DNA of 64,000 nucleotides from Pelagibacteraceae bacterium GOM-A1 (GCA_001704065.1 LHBX01000043.1:1-64000); one strand, 5' to 3'. Shown: positions 42,448-54,800, counted from the first letter of the stretch. Notes: a model not told the origin generated them from the letters alone. A program made the numbers and translations.

Positions 42448-44187
42448 TTAGACTTTTAAAGGCAAGACTTCTATTAGAATTTCGTTCCTTAAATCTACAT
42501 TTTTTAGCTCATTCATAGTTGAAACTAATAAATTCACAGTGTTTATATCTAGATCTTCAAGGTTACTTTCACCAACAATATCTACTATTTTAATTAATAA
42601 TAAGCCTAACTCTCCATTCGATAGCATTTGTTTTATATCAGAGGAAAATTGATAGTTGTATTCATAAAGGTTTGCGTATTTTTTATCTATTTTTACTCCA
42701 TCTGATTTGAGCGATTCAATAAGAATCATATCTTTTGTTGAAAAAACATATTTTTTGTTTCTTTTAATTTTTTTTAAAATATCGTTTGTTTCCTTTTCAG
42801 CTTTAGGCAAACTAGTTTTATTTAAAAAGTAATTTAATAATTTAGACTGATGTATTTTTTTATTATTAAATTTTATCTTTCTCTCCTTTTTTAACTTGTT
42901 GTCGGTATGATTTTCATAAAAGGTAGTAAAATTCGAGGGAACATCATCTTTTTTTATTTTTTTTAATATTACTTTGATTTCATTATCAAACGCATTATCT
43001 AATTTTTTTTTTTGGAAAGATTTATATAATTCAGAAGCCATACTTAATCTTTGCTCGATATCAACAGATAAAAGTAATCTTTGATATAATAAAGCTCTGC
43101 CCTCATAATCTGGAAGTAGTTTATAAGCATCTTTGGCATTTAATAGTTGTGTTATGTTAAATTGAAATTTTTTATATGTATCTAGTAGTTCTCTCTCGTC
43201 AAATACACTTTCGTGAGTTGCTCTTTCTAATAATCTTAAATCTTCTGGATTTTCAATATCAAAGGAATTTGCATTTTTAAGAATATTTGATGACGACAAA
43301 TAACTCCAGATATATCTAGGTGAGTCCATTTTTGGCTCATAATTAAAATCATTATTTGTTTTATGAGATAAGTGAAAATATAAAATATTTTCGTCTGAAA
43401 TTATTTCATCTTTGCTAGCGTAACCCATTAATATATTAAATTTATTTTCAAAAAAAGTGTCTATCTCATCCAACTCTTTTGACAAATCGAAAAGTAGTTG
43501 TGCTTGTTCTTTTTTATCTTCTAGAATTAAACAATAAATTTTAAAATTATTTAGATACTTATCAGTAATAGCACCACTAATATTGAATATTTCACATGCT
43601 TTTTTTACTTCTGAGTTTGAAAGAAAATATTCTGAATAAAATTTAATCAATTTATTTTTATTTGAAACTTCAGAGTTATTAATTAAAAATTCTTTAATTA
43701 ATTCAAAATCTTTTTTGTTTATTAAATGATTGAATTTAAACTCTAAAAATTCCTCTTCAGTAATATTATTTGTAGGAATATATGAATTTGTTAGTAAAGC
43801 TATATCTAATATTTTTTTTGAAAATTCAGATAAATTTCTATTTAAATTTTTATTTAGTATACTTTTAATTATCTCACCATCACTGTTCGACCACATGTCA
43901 ATTTTTAAGCCATTCTGCGCAGGATCATACAATCCAGCTAATTTTATAGCAGATGACTCGATTTCTTCGTTTATCACTATCTCAGAACTAGATTGAACTG
44001 ATAATGTTGTATTAGTATTTAGATTATTACTTACGTTTATGTTTGAGGTTGAATTTTCTTTGTTAATAATATCTTTTTTTTCAATTTTCCAGATATCGAT
44101 TGGTTCATTTGCAAAAGAACAATTATAGAAAAATAAAATTAAGGTTATTTTGAAAATTATTTTACTTAATTGTTTTAAAATTTTCAT
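42448..44187 (-). CDS. Exported helical hypothetical protein
   Basis: 579 residues, family not recognised. An N-terminal signal peptide is clear: basic MKILKQLSKIIFK, a hydrophobic core ITLILFFYNC, then SFANEP as a plausible cleavage site; the Cys could also suggest a lipoprotein, but the lipobox is poor. An Asn/Ser/Thr-rich linker (about 40-75) leads into a long all-helical, Leu/Lys/Glu-rich region that could be repeat-like (solenoid). Probably periplasmic. It lies upstream of def and overlaps a small membrane-protein gene at its start. Confidence 0.6.
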   Translation of the reverse strand: MKILKQLSKIIFKITLILFFYNCSFANEPIDIWKIEKKDIINKENSTSNINVSNNLNTNTTLSVQSSSEIVINEEIESSAIKLAGLYDPAQNGLKIDMWSNSDGEIIKSILNKNLNRNLSEFSKKILDIALLTNSYIPTNNITEEEFLEFKFNHLINKKDFELIKEFLINNSEVSNKNKLIKFYSEYFLSNSEVKKACEIFNISGAITDKYLNNFKIYCLILEDKKEQAQLLFDLSKELDEIDTFFENKFNILMGYASKDEIISDENILYFHLSHKTNNDFNYEPKMDSPRYIWSYLSSSNILKNANSFDIENPEDLRLLERATHESVFDERELLDTYKKFQFNITQLLNAKDAYKLLPDYEGRALLYQRLLLSVDIEQRLSMASELYKSFQKKKLDNAFDNEIKVILKKIKKDDVPSNFTTFYENHTDNKLKKERKIKFNNKKIHQSKLLNYFLNKTSLPKAEKETNDILKKIKRNKKYVFSTKDMILIESLKSDGVKIDKKYANLYEYNYQFSSDIKQMLSNGELGLLLIKIVDIVGESNLEDLDINTVNLLVSTMNELKNVDLRNEILIEVLPLKV

Positions 44188-44302
44188 TAGGCAAAATCAC
44201 TTCAATTTTTTTGTTGGGGGATGGGAAATCAATCTGACTCAAAACAACAATAGACAAAATTAATATAAAAAAAATAATTCCAGCTTTAATTGCAAATTTC
44301 AT
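44162..44302 (-). CDS. Small single-pass membrane protein (46 aa)
   Basis: ATG at 44302, TAA at 44162-44164. The product has one membrane helix (about 5-22) followed by IDFPSPNKKIEVILPNENF. A short alphaproteobacterial family shows the same plan of an N-terminal helix followed by a DFP-P---E--IPN-R/NF tail. It overlaps the start of the exported 579-residue gene by 26 bp, so the two are probably linked. An AAAGGA ribosome-binding site precedes the start. Confidence 0.6.
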   Translation of the reverse strand: MKFAIKAGIIFFILILSIVVLSQIDFPSPNKKIEVILPNENFKTIK

Positions 44303-44398
44303 ATTATGTTATATTCCTTTGTAGTATAATGTTTTAAAAGCATATAATTTTGTAAAATCAAAATAAGACATATTTGTGTTTTTTCAACTTAGAAATAT

Positions 44399-44923
44399 AT
44401 GGAATCAAATAAAAATCTAGTTTTAGTAGGTATGATGGGCTCGGGAAAGACACTAATAGGAAAATTGATTTCTAAACAAACCAAACTTAAATTTATTGAT
44501 ATAGATAATAAAATTGAAGAAAAAGAAAAAATGAAAATTGCAGAAATTTTCAAAAAAAAAGGAGAAAAATACTTCCGTGAATGTGAAGAAGAAATAACAT
44601 TATCATGTTTAAAAGGTGAAAAACAAATTTTATCACTAGGTGGAGGTGCATATATTAATACTAATATTAGGAAAGAATGTAAGAAAAGTTCTTTTAGTTT
44701 TTGGTTGAACTGGAAAAAAGATATAATAATTAAAAGAATAAATGGTAGCAAAAAAAGACCTCTAGCCATGTCATTAAGTGAAACAGATCTAGAGAGACTA
44801 ATAAATGAGAGAGCTAAAATATATAGTTTAGCAGATTTCACAATTAATTGTGATCAGCTAAATAAAAATGAAATAGCAAATAAAATTATAAAAAAATATG
44901 AAATCAAAAATAATAAAGGTTAA
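44399..44923 (+). CDS. aroK: Shikimate kinase
   Basis: 174 residues. Walker A GMMGSGKT, then DIDNKIE for shikimate binding, SLGGGAY (the GGG loop), and the lid region KKRPLAM with its conserved arginine. It phosphorylates shikimate in the chorismate pathway. The 96-nt region upstream (44303-44398) separates it from the divergent small membrane-protein gene and carries a TATAAT at 44325-44330. It overlaps aroB by 26 bp. Confidence 0.95.
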   Translation: MESNKNLVLVGMMGSGKTLIGKLISKQTKLKFIDIDNKIEEKEKMKIAEIFKKKGEKYFRECEEEITLSCLKGEKQILSLGGGAYINTNIRKECKKSSFSFWLNWKKDIIIKRINGSKKRPLAMSLSETDLERLINERAKIYSLADFTINCDQLNKNEIANKIIKKYEIKNNKG

Positions 44924-46013
44924 AACTAAAAGTAAAAATTACGAAGTTCATATTGGTACCAATCTAATTTCAAAATTAAGAAATATTATAAAAAAAAATA
45001 AATTATCATTTTCAAAATGTTTAATAGTAATTGATAGTAAGATACCAAAAAAATTTAGAACGATACTTTTAAGAAATTTAAATGATCAAAAAATTTTTAC
45101 TTTAAATTTTAATGCAAATGAAAAAAATAAAAGTAACTTAAGTATCGATAACATACACAATATTTTATTTAAAAATAATTTTTATAGAGAAGACTGTATA
45201 ATTTCATTTGGCGGAGGAATTACAGGAGATGTAGTTGGATATGCGGCCAGCACATTTAAAAGAGGAATAAAATTTATTAACATACCCTCCACTTTATTAG
45301 CTCAAGTCGACTCTTCGATAGGCGGTAAAACAGGTATTAATAATAAATTTGGAAAAAATCTTGTAGGAAGTTTTTATCAGCCAGATTTAGTAATTTCAGA
45401 TATTAATTTACTACGTACACTCCCCAAAAGAGAAATTATATGTGGATATGCTGAAATATTAAAAAGTAGTTTAATTGATAGCAAAAAAAATTTTATTTTT
45501 TTAGATAAAAATTTTAATAAGATTTTAAGTCTCAAAGGAAATTTTATAATTAATGCAATTTTAAATAGCTGTTTATTAAAAAAAAAAATTATTGAAAAGG
45601 ATGAAAAAGAAAAAAATTTAAGAAAATCTTTAAATCTTGGCCATACTTTTGCTCACGCATATGAGGCTAGTCTTGGTTACTCAAAAAAATTAAATCATGG
45701 AGAAGCTGTTATATTTGGTTTAATGAATGCTGTAAATTTTAGTAAAGAAAAAAAAATTATTTCAAATTCAAATTCAGAATTAATAAACAATCATATTAAA
45801 AAGATAGAAATTAAAAATAAATATAAAGACCTTTTTAATAAAACAAAAATTACATCAATTCTTAATTTTATGAAAAGTGATAAAAAAAATAAATCAGACA
45901 GTATAAACTTAATTTTAATAAGGAATTTTGGAAAATTAAACCTTAATTATCAGGCCAAATCTGGTGAATTGAACAAATTTTTAGTAAAAGAGTTAAATAA
46001 AGCTTATTTGTAA
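44898..46013 (+). CDS. aroB: 3-dehydroquinate synthase
   Basis: 371 residues. NAD-binding GGGITGDVVGYAASTFKRG, followed by PSTLLAQVDSSIGGKTGIN and GKNLVGSFYQP. Zinc ligands come from the LGHTFAHAYE and LNHGEAV segments. It makes 3-dehydroquinate, the second step of the shikimate pathway. aroK and aroB form a common alphaproteobacterial pair. The 3' end overlaps the convergent bolA by 21 bp. Confidence 0.96.
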   Translation: MKSKIIKVKTKSKNYEVHIGTNLISKLRNIIKKNKLSFSKCLIVIDSKIPKKFRTILLRNLNDQKIFTLNFNANEKNKSNLSIDNIHNILFKNNFYREDCIISFGGGITGDVVGYAASTFKRGIKFINIPSTLLAQVDSSIGGKTGINNKFGKNLVGSFYQPDLVISDINLLRTLPKREIICGYAEILKSSLIDSKKNFIFLDKNFNKILSLKGNFIINAILNSCLLKKKIIEKDEKEKNLRKSLNLGHTFAHAYEASLGYSKKLNHGEAVIFGLMNAVNFSKEKKIISNSNSELINNHIKKIEIKNKYKDLFNKTKITSILNFMKSDKKNKSDSINLILIRNFGKLNLNYQAKSGELNKFLVKELNKAYL

Positions 46014-46253
46014 AGAATGAATATCAGTTTTCAATTCTTCGCTTAAAATTTTGTAGATTACTTTATTAGACTGAATTCTATTTGTTTTTTTTAATATTTC
46101 AGATTTTATTTCTAATTTAATATGATATTTGCCTTTCTGATGTGAATTGTGTTTTAAATGCTTATAAGTGTTGTCAATTATCTTTACATTTTTTATAGAG
46201 GTGTCATTTAAAAGTTTATTTTCAATTTTTTTTGAAAGTTGATTAATATCCAT
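45993..46253 (-). CDS. bolA: BolA family protein
   Basis: 86 residues from the ATG at 46253. The in-frame extension to 46331 crosses into the divergent gene and was rejected. The core HNSHQKGKYHIKLEI fits the BolA turn with its conserved His and Gly, and the C-terminal NKVIYKILSEELKTDIHSL holds the second conserved His (usual motif HAL-I). BolA proteins work with monothiol glutaredoxins in iron-sulfur handling. Divergent from the J-domain gene across only 20 nt. Confidence 0.85.
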   Translation of the reverse strand: MDINQLSKKIENKLLNDTSIKNVKIIDNTYKHLKHNSHQKGKYHIKLEIKSEILKKTNRIQSNKVIYKILSEELKTDIHSLQISFI

Positions 46254-46273
46254 TAAACTTGATATTATATTAT

Positions 46274-46801
46274 ATGAAAAATATTTGTGAATGGAATAAT
46301 TGCAATGAGGAAGGACTTTACAAAGCTCCAAAAGAAAAGGATAACAGCAAAGAATATAGGCTTCTATGTCTAGAGCATGTAAGAGAATTTAATAAAAGCT
46401 GGAATTATTTCTCAGGTATGAGCGACGAACAAGTAATCAACTTTTTAAAGTCTGACATGACATGGCATAAGCCAACGCAAAGTTTCAGCTCTTCAGACAA
46501 TTTTTTCAAAATATTGTGGAATAATACTTTAAAAGATGAAAATGGAAAATTTAAAGATTTTAGTAATTTGAATCATATGAATAAGTTTAAGTTTAATAGT
46601 AATGATCTTAAAGCCTTTGAAATTTTGGGTGTTGGAGTTGGTTTAAAATGGGCCAAAATACAAGAAAAATTCAAAAGACTTGTGAAAAAATTTCACCCTG
46701 ATATGAATGCTGGCAATAAAAAATTTGAAGATAAGCTTAAAGTGATAACTTTAGCTTATACCCAATTAAAAAATACTTATAAGGAAAAAATTGACAACTA
46801 A
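46274..46801 (+). CDS. J-domain protein of the bolA-cobS region
   Basis: 175 residues from the ATG at 46274. A short N-terminal Cys/His cluster (CEWNNC, then CLEHV) could bind zinc. The C-terminal J-domain (about 112-170) has the essential HPD in KKFHPDMNAG. It would stimulate DnaK ATPase on particular clients. The same gene order, bolA then a J-domain protein then cobS and cobT, recurs in Alphaproteobacteria, which suggests a role for chaperone action on the CobS/CobT complex. It overlaps cobS by 11 bp. Confidence 0.85.
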   Translation: MKNICEWNNCNEEGLYKAPKEKDNSKEYRLLCLEHVREFNKSWNYFSGMSDEQVINFLKSDMTWHKPTQSFSSSDNFFKILWNNTLKDENGKFKDFSNLNHMNKFKFNSNDLKAFEILGVGVGLKWAKIQEKFKRLVKKFHPDMNAGNKKFEDKLKVITLAYTQLKNTYKEKIDN

Positions 46802-47765
46802 TATTGAACAAACCCCAGATATTAAATTATCGATTAAACAAACATTCGGTATAGATTCTGATATGGAAGTGGACGCATTTTCAAAAAAAACAGATTATGT
46901 GCCGGATATAGATAAAACTTATAAATTTGATAAAGATACAACTTTAGCAATCCTCTCCGGATTTTCATTTAATAAAAGAGTCTTAGTGCAAGGCTATCAT
47001 GGAACAGGTAAATCCACACATATAGAACAAATTGCAGCCAGATTGAATTGGCCATGTATCAGAATTAACTTAGATAGTCATGTCAGTAGAATAGATTTAA
47101 TTGGTAAAGACTCAATTGTAATTAAAGATGGAAAACAAGTCACAGAATTCAAGGAGGGAATTCTTCCTTGGTCGATACAAAATCCAGTAGCTTTAGTATT
47201 TGATGAATATGATGCCGGTAGACCAGATGTGATGTTTGTAATTCAAAGAGTTTTAGAAGCGGAAGGAAATTTTACTTTATTAGATAAAAATAAGGTCATT
47301 AAGCAGAATAAATATTTCAGATTATTTGCAACCTCAAATACTGTTGGTTTAGGGGATACAACTGGACTCTATCATGGAACACAACAAATAAACCAGGGGC
47401 AAATGGATAGATGGAATATCGTTACAACATTAAATTATTTAGCTTTGGAAAAAGAAATGGAAATTATTTTAGGAAAAAATAAATCTTTAGATAATAATAA
47501 AGGTAAAGAGCGAGTTGCAAACATGATAAAAGTTGCGACACTTTCAAGAAAAGGCTTTATGGCTGGAGATATTTCAACGGTTATGAGCCCTAGAACAGTA
47601 TTACATTGGGCAGAAAATTCTGAAATATTTAAAGATGTGGGCTATGCGTTCAGAGTAACTTTTTTAAATAAATGTGATGATGTAGAAAAGAATACAATTG
47701 CAGAATACTATCAAAGATGTTTTGGCGAAGAACTGCCAGAATCAATGATAAATATTCAGGTTTAA
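46791..47765 (+). CDS. cobS: CobS-type MoxR AAA+ ATPase
   Basis: 324 residues from a TTG start. Walker [10 protein letters not shown], Walker [15 protein letters not shown], sensor 1 FATSNT and the CobS-typical [11 protein letters not shown] block. With CobT it forms the chaperone part of the aerobic cobaltochelatase CobNST, which inserts cobalt during vitamin B12 synthesis. No cobN or other B12 gene is in the window. Stop shares one base with cobT (TAATG). Confidence 0.88.
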   Translation: MTTNIEQTPDIKLSIKQTFGIDSDMEVDAFSKKTDYVPDIDKTYKFDKDTTLAILSGFSFNKRVLVQGYHGTGKSTHIEQIAARLNWPCIRINLDSHVSRIDLIGKDSIVIKDGKQVTEFKEGILPWSIQNPVALVFDEYDAGRPDVMFVIQRVLEAEGNFTLLDKNKVIKQNKYFRLFATSNTVGLGDTTGLYHGTQQINQGQMDRWNIVTTLNYLALEKEMEIILGKNKSLDNNKGKERVANMIKVATLSRKGFMAGDISTVMSPRTVLHWAENSEIFKDVGYAFRVTFLNKCDDVEKNTIAEYYQRCFGEELPESMINIQV

Positions 47766-49555
47766 TGAACAAAGATGATCTTATAAAAGAGCAATTTAAA
47801 CAAGCTTTAAACTCAACAATTAAAGCCATTTCAGATGAAACATATCCATTAAAAGACAAAAAAAATTTAAAAGAATTTAATATTTCAAAGTTTGATAATT
47901 TAAAAGATAAAGAAAACTTTATTAAATTAAGAGCCGAGGCAGATTCAGAGGCATTAAAAAGAAAATTTTCTAATAATTCTACATTGGAACGAAATATTCC
48001 AAAAACACCTACTTGTCATACACTTTATAAAATTTCTGAAAAAATAAGATATGAACTTTTAGGTTCACAAATGATGAAGGGAATTTCCAAAAATTTAATG
48101 ACCAGATATACCAATAAGATCAGTATGGCAAAATCTGAAAACATAAATAAGAAAGAAGAATCTAATGTTTCTGAAGCTTTTGAATATTACATGCTTAGTA
48201 AACTAATGAATTTAAGTTTATCAGAAAGTGCTGAAAAAATTTTATCATATTGGAAAGATGATTTTGAAAAATCTTTAGATAAACACATAGACTTCTTAAA
48301 AGAAAATGCAGAAAACCAAGACATATACAATTCTAAAATATCAGAAATTCTTCAGAATATGGAAATCTTTGAGTCCGAAGAAGAAAACAAAAGAGAAGAG
48401 CAGAAAGAAGATGAGCAAGATAATAATAATTCAAAAGATGATCAAAAAACAGATAGTGGAGAGTCTAAGGAAAGAGAAGAGGAAGACAGTATAAATGAAG
48501 GTGTTGATAGTTCCGACGAAATGAATGAATTTAGACTTGATGAACAACTAGGAAATGATGATGCTGAAAATAATGAAATAGAAAATATTGTTCAGAAAAA
48601 AAATTTAGGAATAAGTAATAAAGAATATAAAATATATACTTCAGAATTTGATGAGATAGCAAAAGCAGAAACATTGGAAAACTTAGAGGAAATTTCTAAA
48701 TTAAGAAAAAATTTAGATCAACAGCTAACCAGTTTCCAAGATATAATTACAAAACTTGCTAATAAATTACAAAGACAGTTACTTGCAAAACAAAATAGAT
48801 CTTGGGAGTTTGATCTTGAAGAAGGATTATTAGATAGTTCAAAATTACCAAGAATAATAATTGATCCATATAATTCTCTTTCATTTAAAAAAGAGAAAGA
48901 TTTAGAGTTTAAAGATACAGTCGTGACTTTACTCATAGATAATTCTGGATCAATGAGAGGAAGGCCAATTACTATTGCTGCTCTTTGTGCCGATATATTA
49001 TCAAGAACACTAGAAAGATGTTCAGTTAAAGTAGAAATTCTTGGTTTTACAACAAAAAATTGGAAGGGTGGCAAGAGTAGAGAAAAGTGGAATAAACTTG
49101 GAAAATTAAAAAACCCAGGACGTTTAAATGATTTAAGACATATAATTTATAAATCTGCTGATACTCATTGGAGACAATCGAAAAAAAATTTAGGCTTAAT
49201 GCTTAAAGAAGGCTTGCTTAAAGAAAATATTGATGGTGAAGCTATTACTTGGGCTTTCAATAGACTTAAAAAAAGAAAAGAAGAAAGAAAAATTCTTATG
49301 GTTATTTCGGATGGAGCTCCAGTTGATGATTCAACATTATCTGTTAACTCGGGTGATTTTTTAGAAAAACATCTAAAGCAAACTGTAAAATCAATAGAAA
49401 ACAAAAGTGATATCGAAATTCTTGCTATAGGTATAGGCCACGATGTTTCGAGATATTACAAAAAAGCGATAAAAATTGCTGATGTTCAAGAGTTAGGGGA
49501 TGTAATGATTGGGCAGCTTAGTGGTTTGTTTGAAAATAATAAAAAATTACACTAA
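47765..49555 (+). CDS. cobT: CobT-type VWA-domain protein
   Basis: 596 residues from the ATG at 47765, which overlaps the cobS stop; a longer frame to 47717 adds unrelated residues. The CobT N-terminal helical part is followed by a very acidic segment (about 205-265, runs of Glu/Asp/Lys/Ser) and a C-terminal von Willebrand A domain with the MIDAS motif DNSGSMRG. The domain plan matches cobaltochelatase subunit CobT, the partner of CobS. It ends in a 9-bp overlap with the convergent kinase gene. Confidence 0.88.
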   Translation: MNKDDLIKEQFKQALNSTIKAISDETYPLKDKKNLKEFNISKFDNLKDKENFIKLRAEADSEALKRKFSNNSTLERNIPKTPTCHTLYKISEKIRYELLGSQMMKGISKNLMTRYTNKISMAKSENINKKEESNVSEAFEYYMLSKLMNLSLSESAEKILSYWKDDFEKSLDKHIDFLKENAENQDIYNSKISEILQNMEIFESEEENKREEQKEDEQDNNNSKDDQKTDSGESKEREEEDSINEGVDSSDEMNEFRLDEQLGNDDAENNEIENIVQKKNLGISNKEYKIYTSEFDEIAKAETLENLEEISKLRKNLDQQLTSFQDIITKLANKLQRQLLAKQNRSWEFDLEEGLLDSSKLPRIIIDPYNSLSFKKEKDLEFKDTVVTLLIDNSGSMRGRPITIAALCADILSRTLERCSVKVEILGFTTKNWKGGKSREKWNKLGKLKNPGRLNDLRHIIYKSADTHWRQSKKNLGLMLKEGLLKENIDGEAITWAFNRLKKRKEERKILMVISDGAPVDDSTLSVNSGDFLEKHLKQTVKSIENKSDIEILAIGIGHDVSRYYKKAIKIADVQELGDVMIGQLSGLFENNKKLH

Positions 49556-50827
49556 TTTTTTTAAATTTTTATTCTCCCACTCTATTTTTACTTCAGCCCC
49601 GCCTCTAGTTTCTGAATTTCTAATTGTTATTTTTGCAGAATTTTTTTCTAACAACGTTTTGCCTATAAAAATTCCTAAACCTAGTCCAGTTTTTTTATTA
49701 TCTTTAGGTTTAAGTGTCTTGATATAAGGTTCTCCAATCTTATTAATTATATCTTTTGGTATACCAGGGCCATCATCCTCTATTGTTATTTCAGTCTTTT
49801 GACTATCACTTTTGATAGCAATATAGATATTTTCATTTGAAAATTTGTTAGCATTTCCAATAAAATTCCTCAAACCATAAACAATTTCAACAGATTTTAA
49901 TATTTCAAATGAGTTAGAATCTTGCTCTTTATCAATATTGAAATTCTTATTAGAAATTTCCTTAAATGAGTTAACTATCTCACTAATATAATCGTAAAGC
50001 GTTTTATTTTTGTCAATAAAATCATCTTCTATAGTTGGATTTAATGTTAATTTTTTTAAAATATCATTACACCTATTAACCTGACTGATTAACAGTTCGA
50101 GATCTTTTTTTACATCATTATTGTCTTTAAATTGATCGAATAAATCATGAGAAATAATTTTAATTGTAGACAAAGGAGTACCAAATGAATGAGCTGCAGC
50201 TGCAGCCTGTCCCCCAAGTGAAACAAGTTCGTGTTCTTTGGAAATTACTTCTTGGATTTTATCTAAAGCATCTTTCCTTAGATTTGTTTCTTGTCCAAAA
50301 ATAAATGCAAAATAATTTAAAAAAAATAATGCAATTATTAATGCAAGAGGAATTGCATAGTAATAATAAATACTAATACTATATTCATCTAATGGTTTTG
50401 GTAATTCATAATGATAAAAAGTTAAAATTATAATCGATGCTAGAGTAATTAAAATTAGAGCAATATTTGTTTTAATATTTAAATTGGATGCAGCAAATAC
50501 ACTTGGTATCAAAAGAAATATTGAAAATGGATTTAAGATACCCCCAGATAAATAAAGTAAAGCACTCAATTGAAGAATATCTAAAGATAAAAAATTAAAA
50601 GAAGTTACGTTTGAAAGTATTGGTTTTTTATAAAAAAACATTAAGTAAAAGTTACTTAAAGCTCCAACAAAAATTATAATATTAGATATAATAAAATTGA
50701 ACTCAAAACCAAAAATAAATTTTACTGTGTTTATAGTTATAAATTGACCTAAAATACCAATCCATCTTAAATTGATATAAGTAGACTTATTTAATGATGC
50801 TGCTTTGACAGATTGTTTAAAATCCAT
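49547..50827 (-). CDS. regB: RegB/ActS-type redox sensor histidine kinase
   Basis: 426 residues. Six membrane segments span about 20-178 and include the quinone-site motif GGILNPF (95-101). The H-box [14 protein letters not shown] has the phospho-His at 213, and Cys253 in NRCNDIL is placed like the redox-active Cys of RegB. ATP-binding boxes are present: [10 protein letters not shown] (N), DDGPGIP (G1) and [10 protein letters not shown] (G2). RegB/PrrB kinases respond to the quinone pool and oxygen and phosphorylate RegA. No regA lies beside it. Convergent overlap with cobT; gyrB ends 1 bp upstream. Confidence 0.9.
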   Translation of the reverse strand: MDFKQSVKAASLNKSTYINLRWIGILGQFITINTVKFIFGFEFNFIISNIIIFVGALSNFYLMFFYKKPILSNVTSFNFLSLDILQLSALLYLSGGILNPFSIFLLIPSVFAASNLNIKTNIALILITLASIIILTFYHYELPKPLDEYSISIYYYYAIPLALIIALFFLNYFAFIFGQETNLRKDALDKIQEVISKEHELVSLGGQAAAAAHSFGTPLSTIKIISHDLFDQFKDNNDVKKDLELLISQVNRCNDILKKLTLNPTIEDDFIDKNKTLYDYISEIVNSFKEISNKNFNIDKEQDSNSFEILKSVEIVYGLRNFIGNANKFSNENIYIAIKSDSQKTEITIEDDGPGIPKDIINKIGEPYIKTLKPKDNKKTGLGLGIFIGKTLLEKNSAKITIRNSETRGGAEVKIEWENKNLKKLV

Positions 50828-52891
<2,064 letters not shown>

Positions 52892-52913
52892 TTAATATGA
52901 AAAAAATTTTTAT

Positions 52914-52942
52914 AACATTTTTACAAAAAATTTAAAAATGTT
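52914..52942 (-). terminator. AT hairpin between tRNA-Ser and gyrB
   Basis: A perfect 9-bp inverted repeat, AACATTTTT / AAAAATGTT, with an 11-nt loop. On the minus strand it is followed closely by a T-rich tract. It could end the transcript carrying tRNA-Ser, or act in the gyrB leader. The stem is almost all A:T, so weak alone. Confidence 0.4.
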
Positions 52943-53055
52943 AGAAGTGTAAATGCTTAAATAAGCCTTGAATACCAACATTTATTTGATGTTTTTATGA
53001 TTTTTTTTCTATTTCAGTAAAACCCGTTAAAAAGATCAATTTTCTAATAAAAATA

Positions 53056-53145
53056 TGGCGGAGAGAATGGGATTCGAACCCATGATAGAGTTTCCCCTAT
53101 ACACGCTTTCCAAGCGTGCGCCTTCAACCGCTCGGCCACCTCTCC
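53056..53145 (-). tRNA. tRNA-Ser (GGA)
   Basis: 90 nt with the long variable arm of tRNA-Ser (TATAGGGGAAACTCTA region). Acceptor GGAGAGG pairs with CTCTCC plus a closing pair; anticodon stem CACGC/GCGTG encloses TTGGAAA with anticodon GGA. Discriminator G73 and encoded CCA. It starts 4 bp from the stop of the glycosyltransferase gene. Confidence 0.96.
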
Positions 53146-53149
53146 TACT

Positions 53150-53893
53150 TTATAAAATAGTAAAATTGTTAGTTCTACTTTTTAATTCTTCGTATGTTTG
53201 ACAATTTTCTTCGTATTTCAATTTTCTAGCCTGCTTTCTATCTTTTTTATAAGTTTCAATAATTGCACCAAGTTGAGTGTGTTTTTTATATATTGACTTA
53301 ATTTTAAAAAAAAATGGTTGTCTTATCATTGAAAAAATTGATTCTATGTCAATTTTCAAAACTTTATTTAAATAAATTGAAATCCATAAATCGTCATTGA
53401 GAATAAGTCTTTCGTCATTTTTTACATAGTTCTCATAAAAATTATATATATTTTTTAAATATTTTGAACTTATAAGAAACCCGTCTGCACCTTGTCCAAC
53501 TTTACAATCTAAAACATTATAAACATGAAAACTATAGGATTTGTCTGAATTGTTTAAAAACCGATTTTTAAAATATTCTGACATGTATTTTTTATATATA
53601 TGATCATCATCAACTAAAATAACATAATCGTAATTTTGAATTTTTTCCAATGATCCAAGTAATTTTGTTCCAGATCCATAGTCATCACAATCTACAACTT
53701 CTAAATTTTCATAATCTTTTTCTAAAGATTTTATATCAATTTTTATATTTGTATTAAACCGTCTAAAATTTTTTGGTAAATTTAAAAAAATTTTGTTTGC
53801 TTTTACTGATTGCTGGTTTAATGATCTCAATGTTTTATTTATAGACTTTACTCTTGGAGGTATTGTAGTTAAAGAAATACAAAAGTTTGTCAT
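53150..53893 (-). CDS. GT2-like glycosyltransferase
   Basis: 247 residues. An N-terminal Rossmann-like region ([11 protein letters not shown], then [13 protein letters not shown]) is followed by the metal-binding VDDDHIY (DxD type) and a later [11 protein letters not shown], where the acidic pair could include the catalytic base. The C-terminus is basic. It probably adds a sugar to a surface glycan or protein; donor and acceptor cannot be read. It follows a methyltransferase-like gene after 17 nt in the same direction. Confidence 0.7.
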   Translation of the reverse strand: MTNFCISLTTIPPRVKSINKTLRSLNQQSVKANKIFLNLPKNFRRFNTNIKIDIKSLEKDYENLEVVDCDDYGSGTKLLGSLEKIQNYDYVILVDDDHIYKKYMSEYFKNRFLNNSDKSYSFHVYNVLDCKVGQGADGFLISSKYLKNIYNFYENYVKNDERLILNDDLWISIYLNKVLKIDIESIFSMIRQPFFFKIKSIYKKHTQLGAIIETYKKDRKQARKLKYEENCQTYEELKSRTNNFTIL

Positions 53894-53910
53894 ATAATAT
53901 AAATTTTAAA

Positions 53911-54799
53911 TCAAAAAAAAACTAAATTTTTTTTTAAAAGTTCTATTTGTATTTTTTTTACTTTACTTATACTGTGTCTAATAGGATTTTTGAAATTTTT
54001 TATTGGGTCTAAAACTTTAAAATGATGCTTTAGATCACCTCTTACAAAAAAAGCATTTACCGAAGAAGATTCTAAAGCAATCAGATGGTAATCTTTTAAA
54101 AATGCTAATGAACAAATCGCATTCAAGGAAGCACCTGAATATGGAGATCCAATCTCCCATTTAAAATTTTCAGAATATGGAATAGAGCATTTTAATTCAC
54201 TTCCAAACCAAAAATTATATTCAATACATATAATTTTTGGTCGAAAATTTAATTTTTCAAAAATATAATAATCCACACCATCGACATCTAATGATAAAAT
54301 ATCAATTTCCTCATCACTATCGAAATATTCTAGTATTATATTATTTATATTGTCTTTATTTACTAAACTATTTTTAAAAAAAATTTTTTTATTTTTGTAA
54401 AATAAATTTGTAATGTTTTTAAAAATAAAGACTTTTTCATATGAAGCATCAACAAATAATCCCTTATTAGATTTCTTCAAGAAATTGATAGAATTATTTT
54501 CATAATAGTCAAAACCAATTTCAACAAAATTTATTTTTTTTAAGTCAAGTTTTTGAATTATATAATCGAATATTCCATCTTCGTTATTTTGAGATGTTTT
54601 TTTATATTCGAACTTGTTTATTTCATCCAAATTATCGGAGTAAAATTCTCTTTTTTTTTTTTTTATTAATTTTATAAAGAAATTTACATCTAGTTGAAAA
54701 TATCAAAACAAGACTATGTAATTTTGGCGCAATCTCTTTTAGACACTGGAATAAAGAATTTCTCACTGATTTAATTTTTCTACTTAATCCAAATCCCAT
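53911..54799 (-). CDS. FkbM-like methyltransferase gene, interrupted by a one-base shift at an A14 tract
   Basis: The main part (53911-54630, 239 residues, first codon TTG) has SQNNEDGIFDYI, INFVEIGF (SAM-binding glycine region) and ILSLDVDGVDYYI, which fits the FkbM-type Rossmann methyltransferases seen in glycan clusters. Upstream, another frame starts at ATG 54799, 1 nt after the lepA stop, and runs about 54 codons to 54632 with a basic, amphipathic sequence (MGFGLSRKIKSVRNSLFQC). The two frames meet in a 14-A run at 54651-54664. With 13 A the gene would be one continuous frame from 54799. It may be sequencing error, a phase-variable gene or transcriptional slippage. Confidence 0.6.
54651..54664 (-). 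repeat. 14-nt homopolymer tract (A14 on the coding strand)
   Basis: The longest single-base run I noticed in the window. It falls exactly where the reading frame of the methyltransferase-like gene breaks. Two other long runs (A12 at 5145-5156 in rpsA and A12 at 18477-18488 in the sigma gene) leave the frame intact. Confidence 0.9.
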
Positions 54800-54800
54800 T

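Noticed and set aside
44389-44841. 150-codon open frame antisense to aroK
   Set aside because: It is the mirror of the Lys/Glu/Ile-rich coding strand. Shikimate kinase motifs on the plus strand are complete.
46254-46331. 26-residue extension of BolA
   Set aside because: It runs through the start of the divergent J-domain gene and gives no BolA-like sequence. ATG 46253 fits the family.
47717-47764. 16-residue extension of CobT
   Set aside because: It overlaps the end of cobS in another frame. The TAATG junction at 47763-47767 is the natural start.
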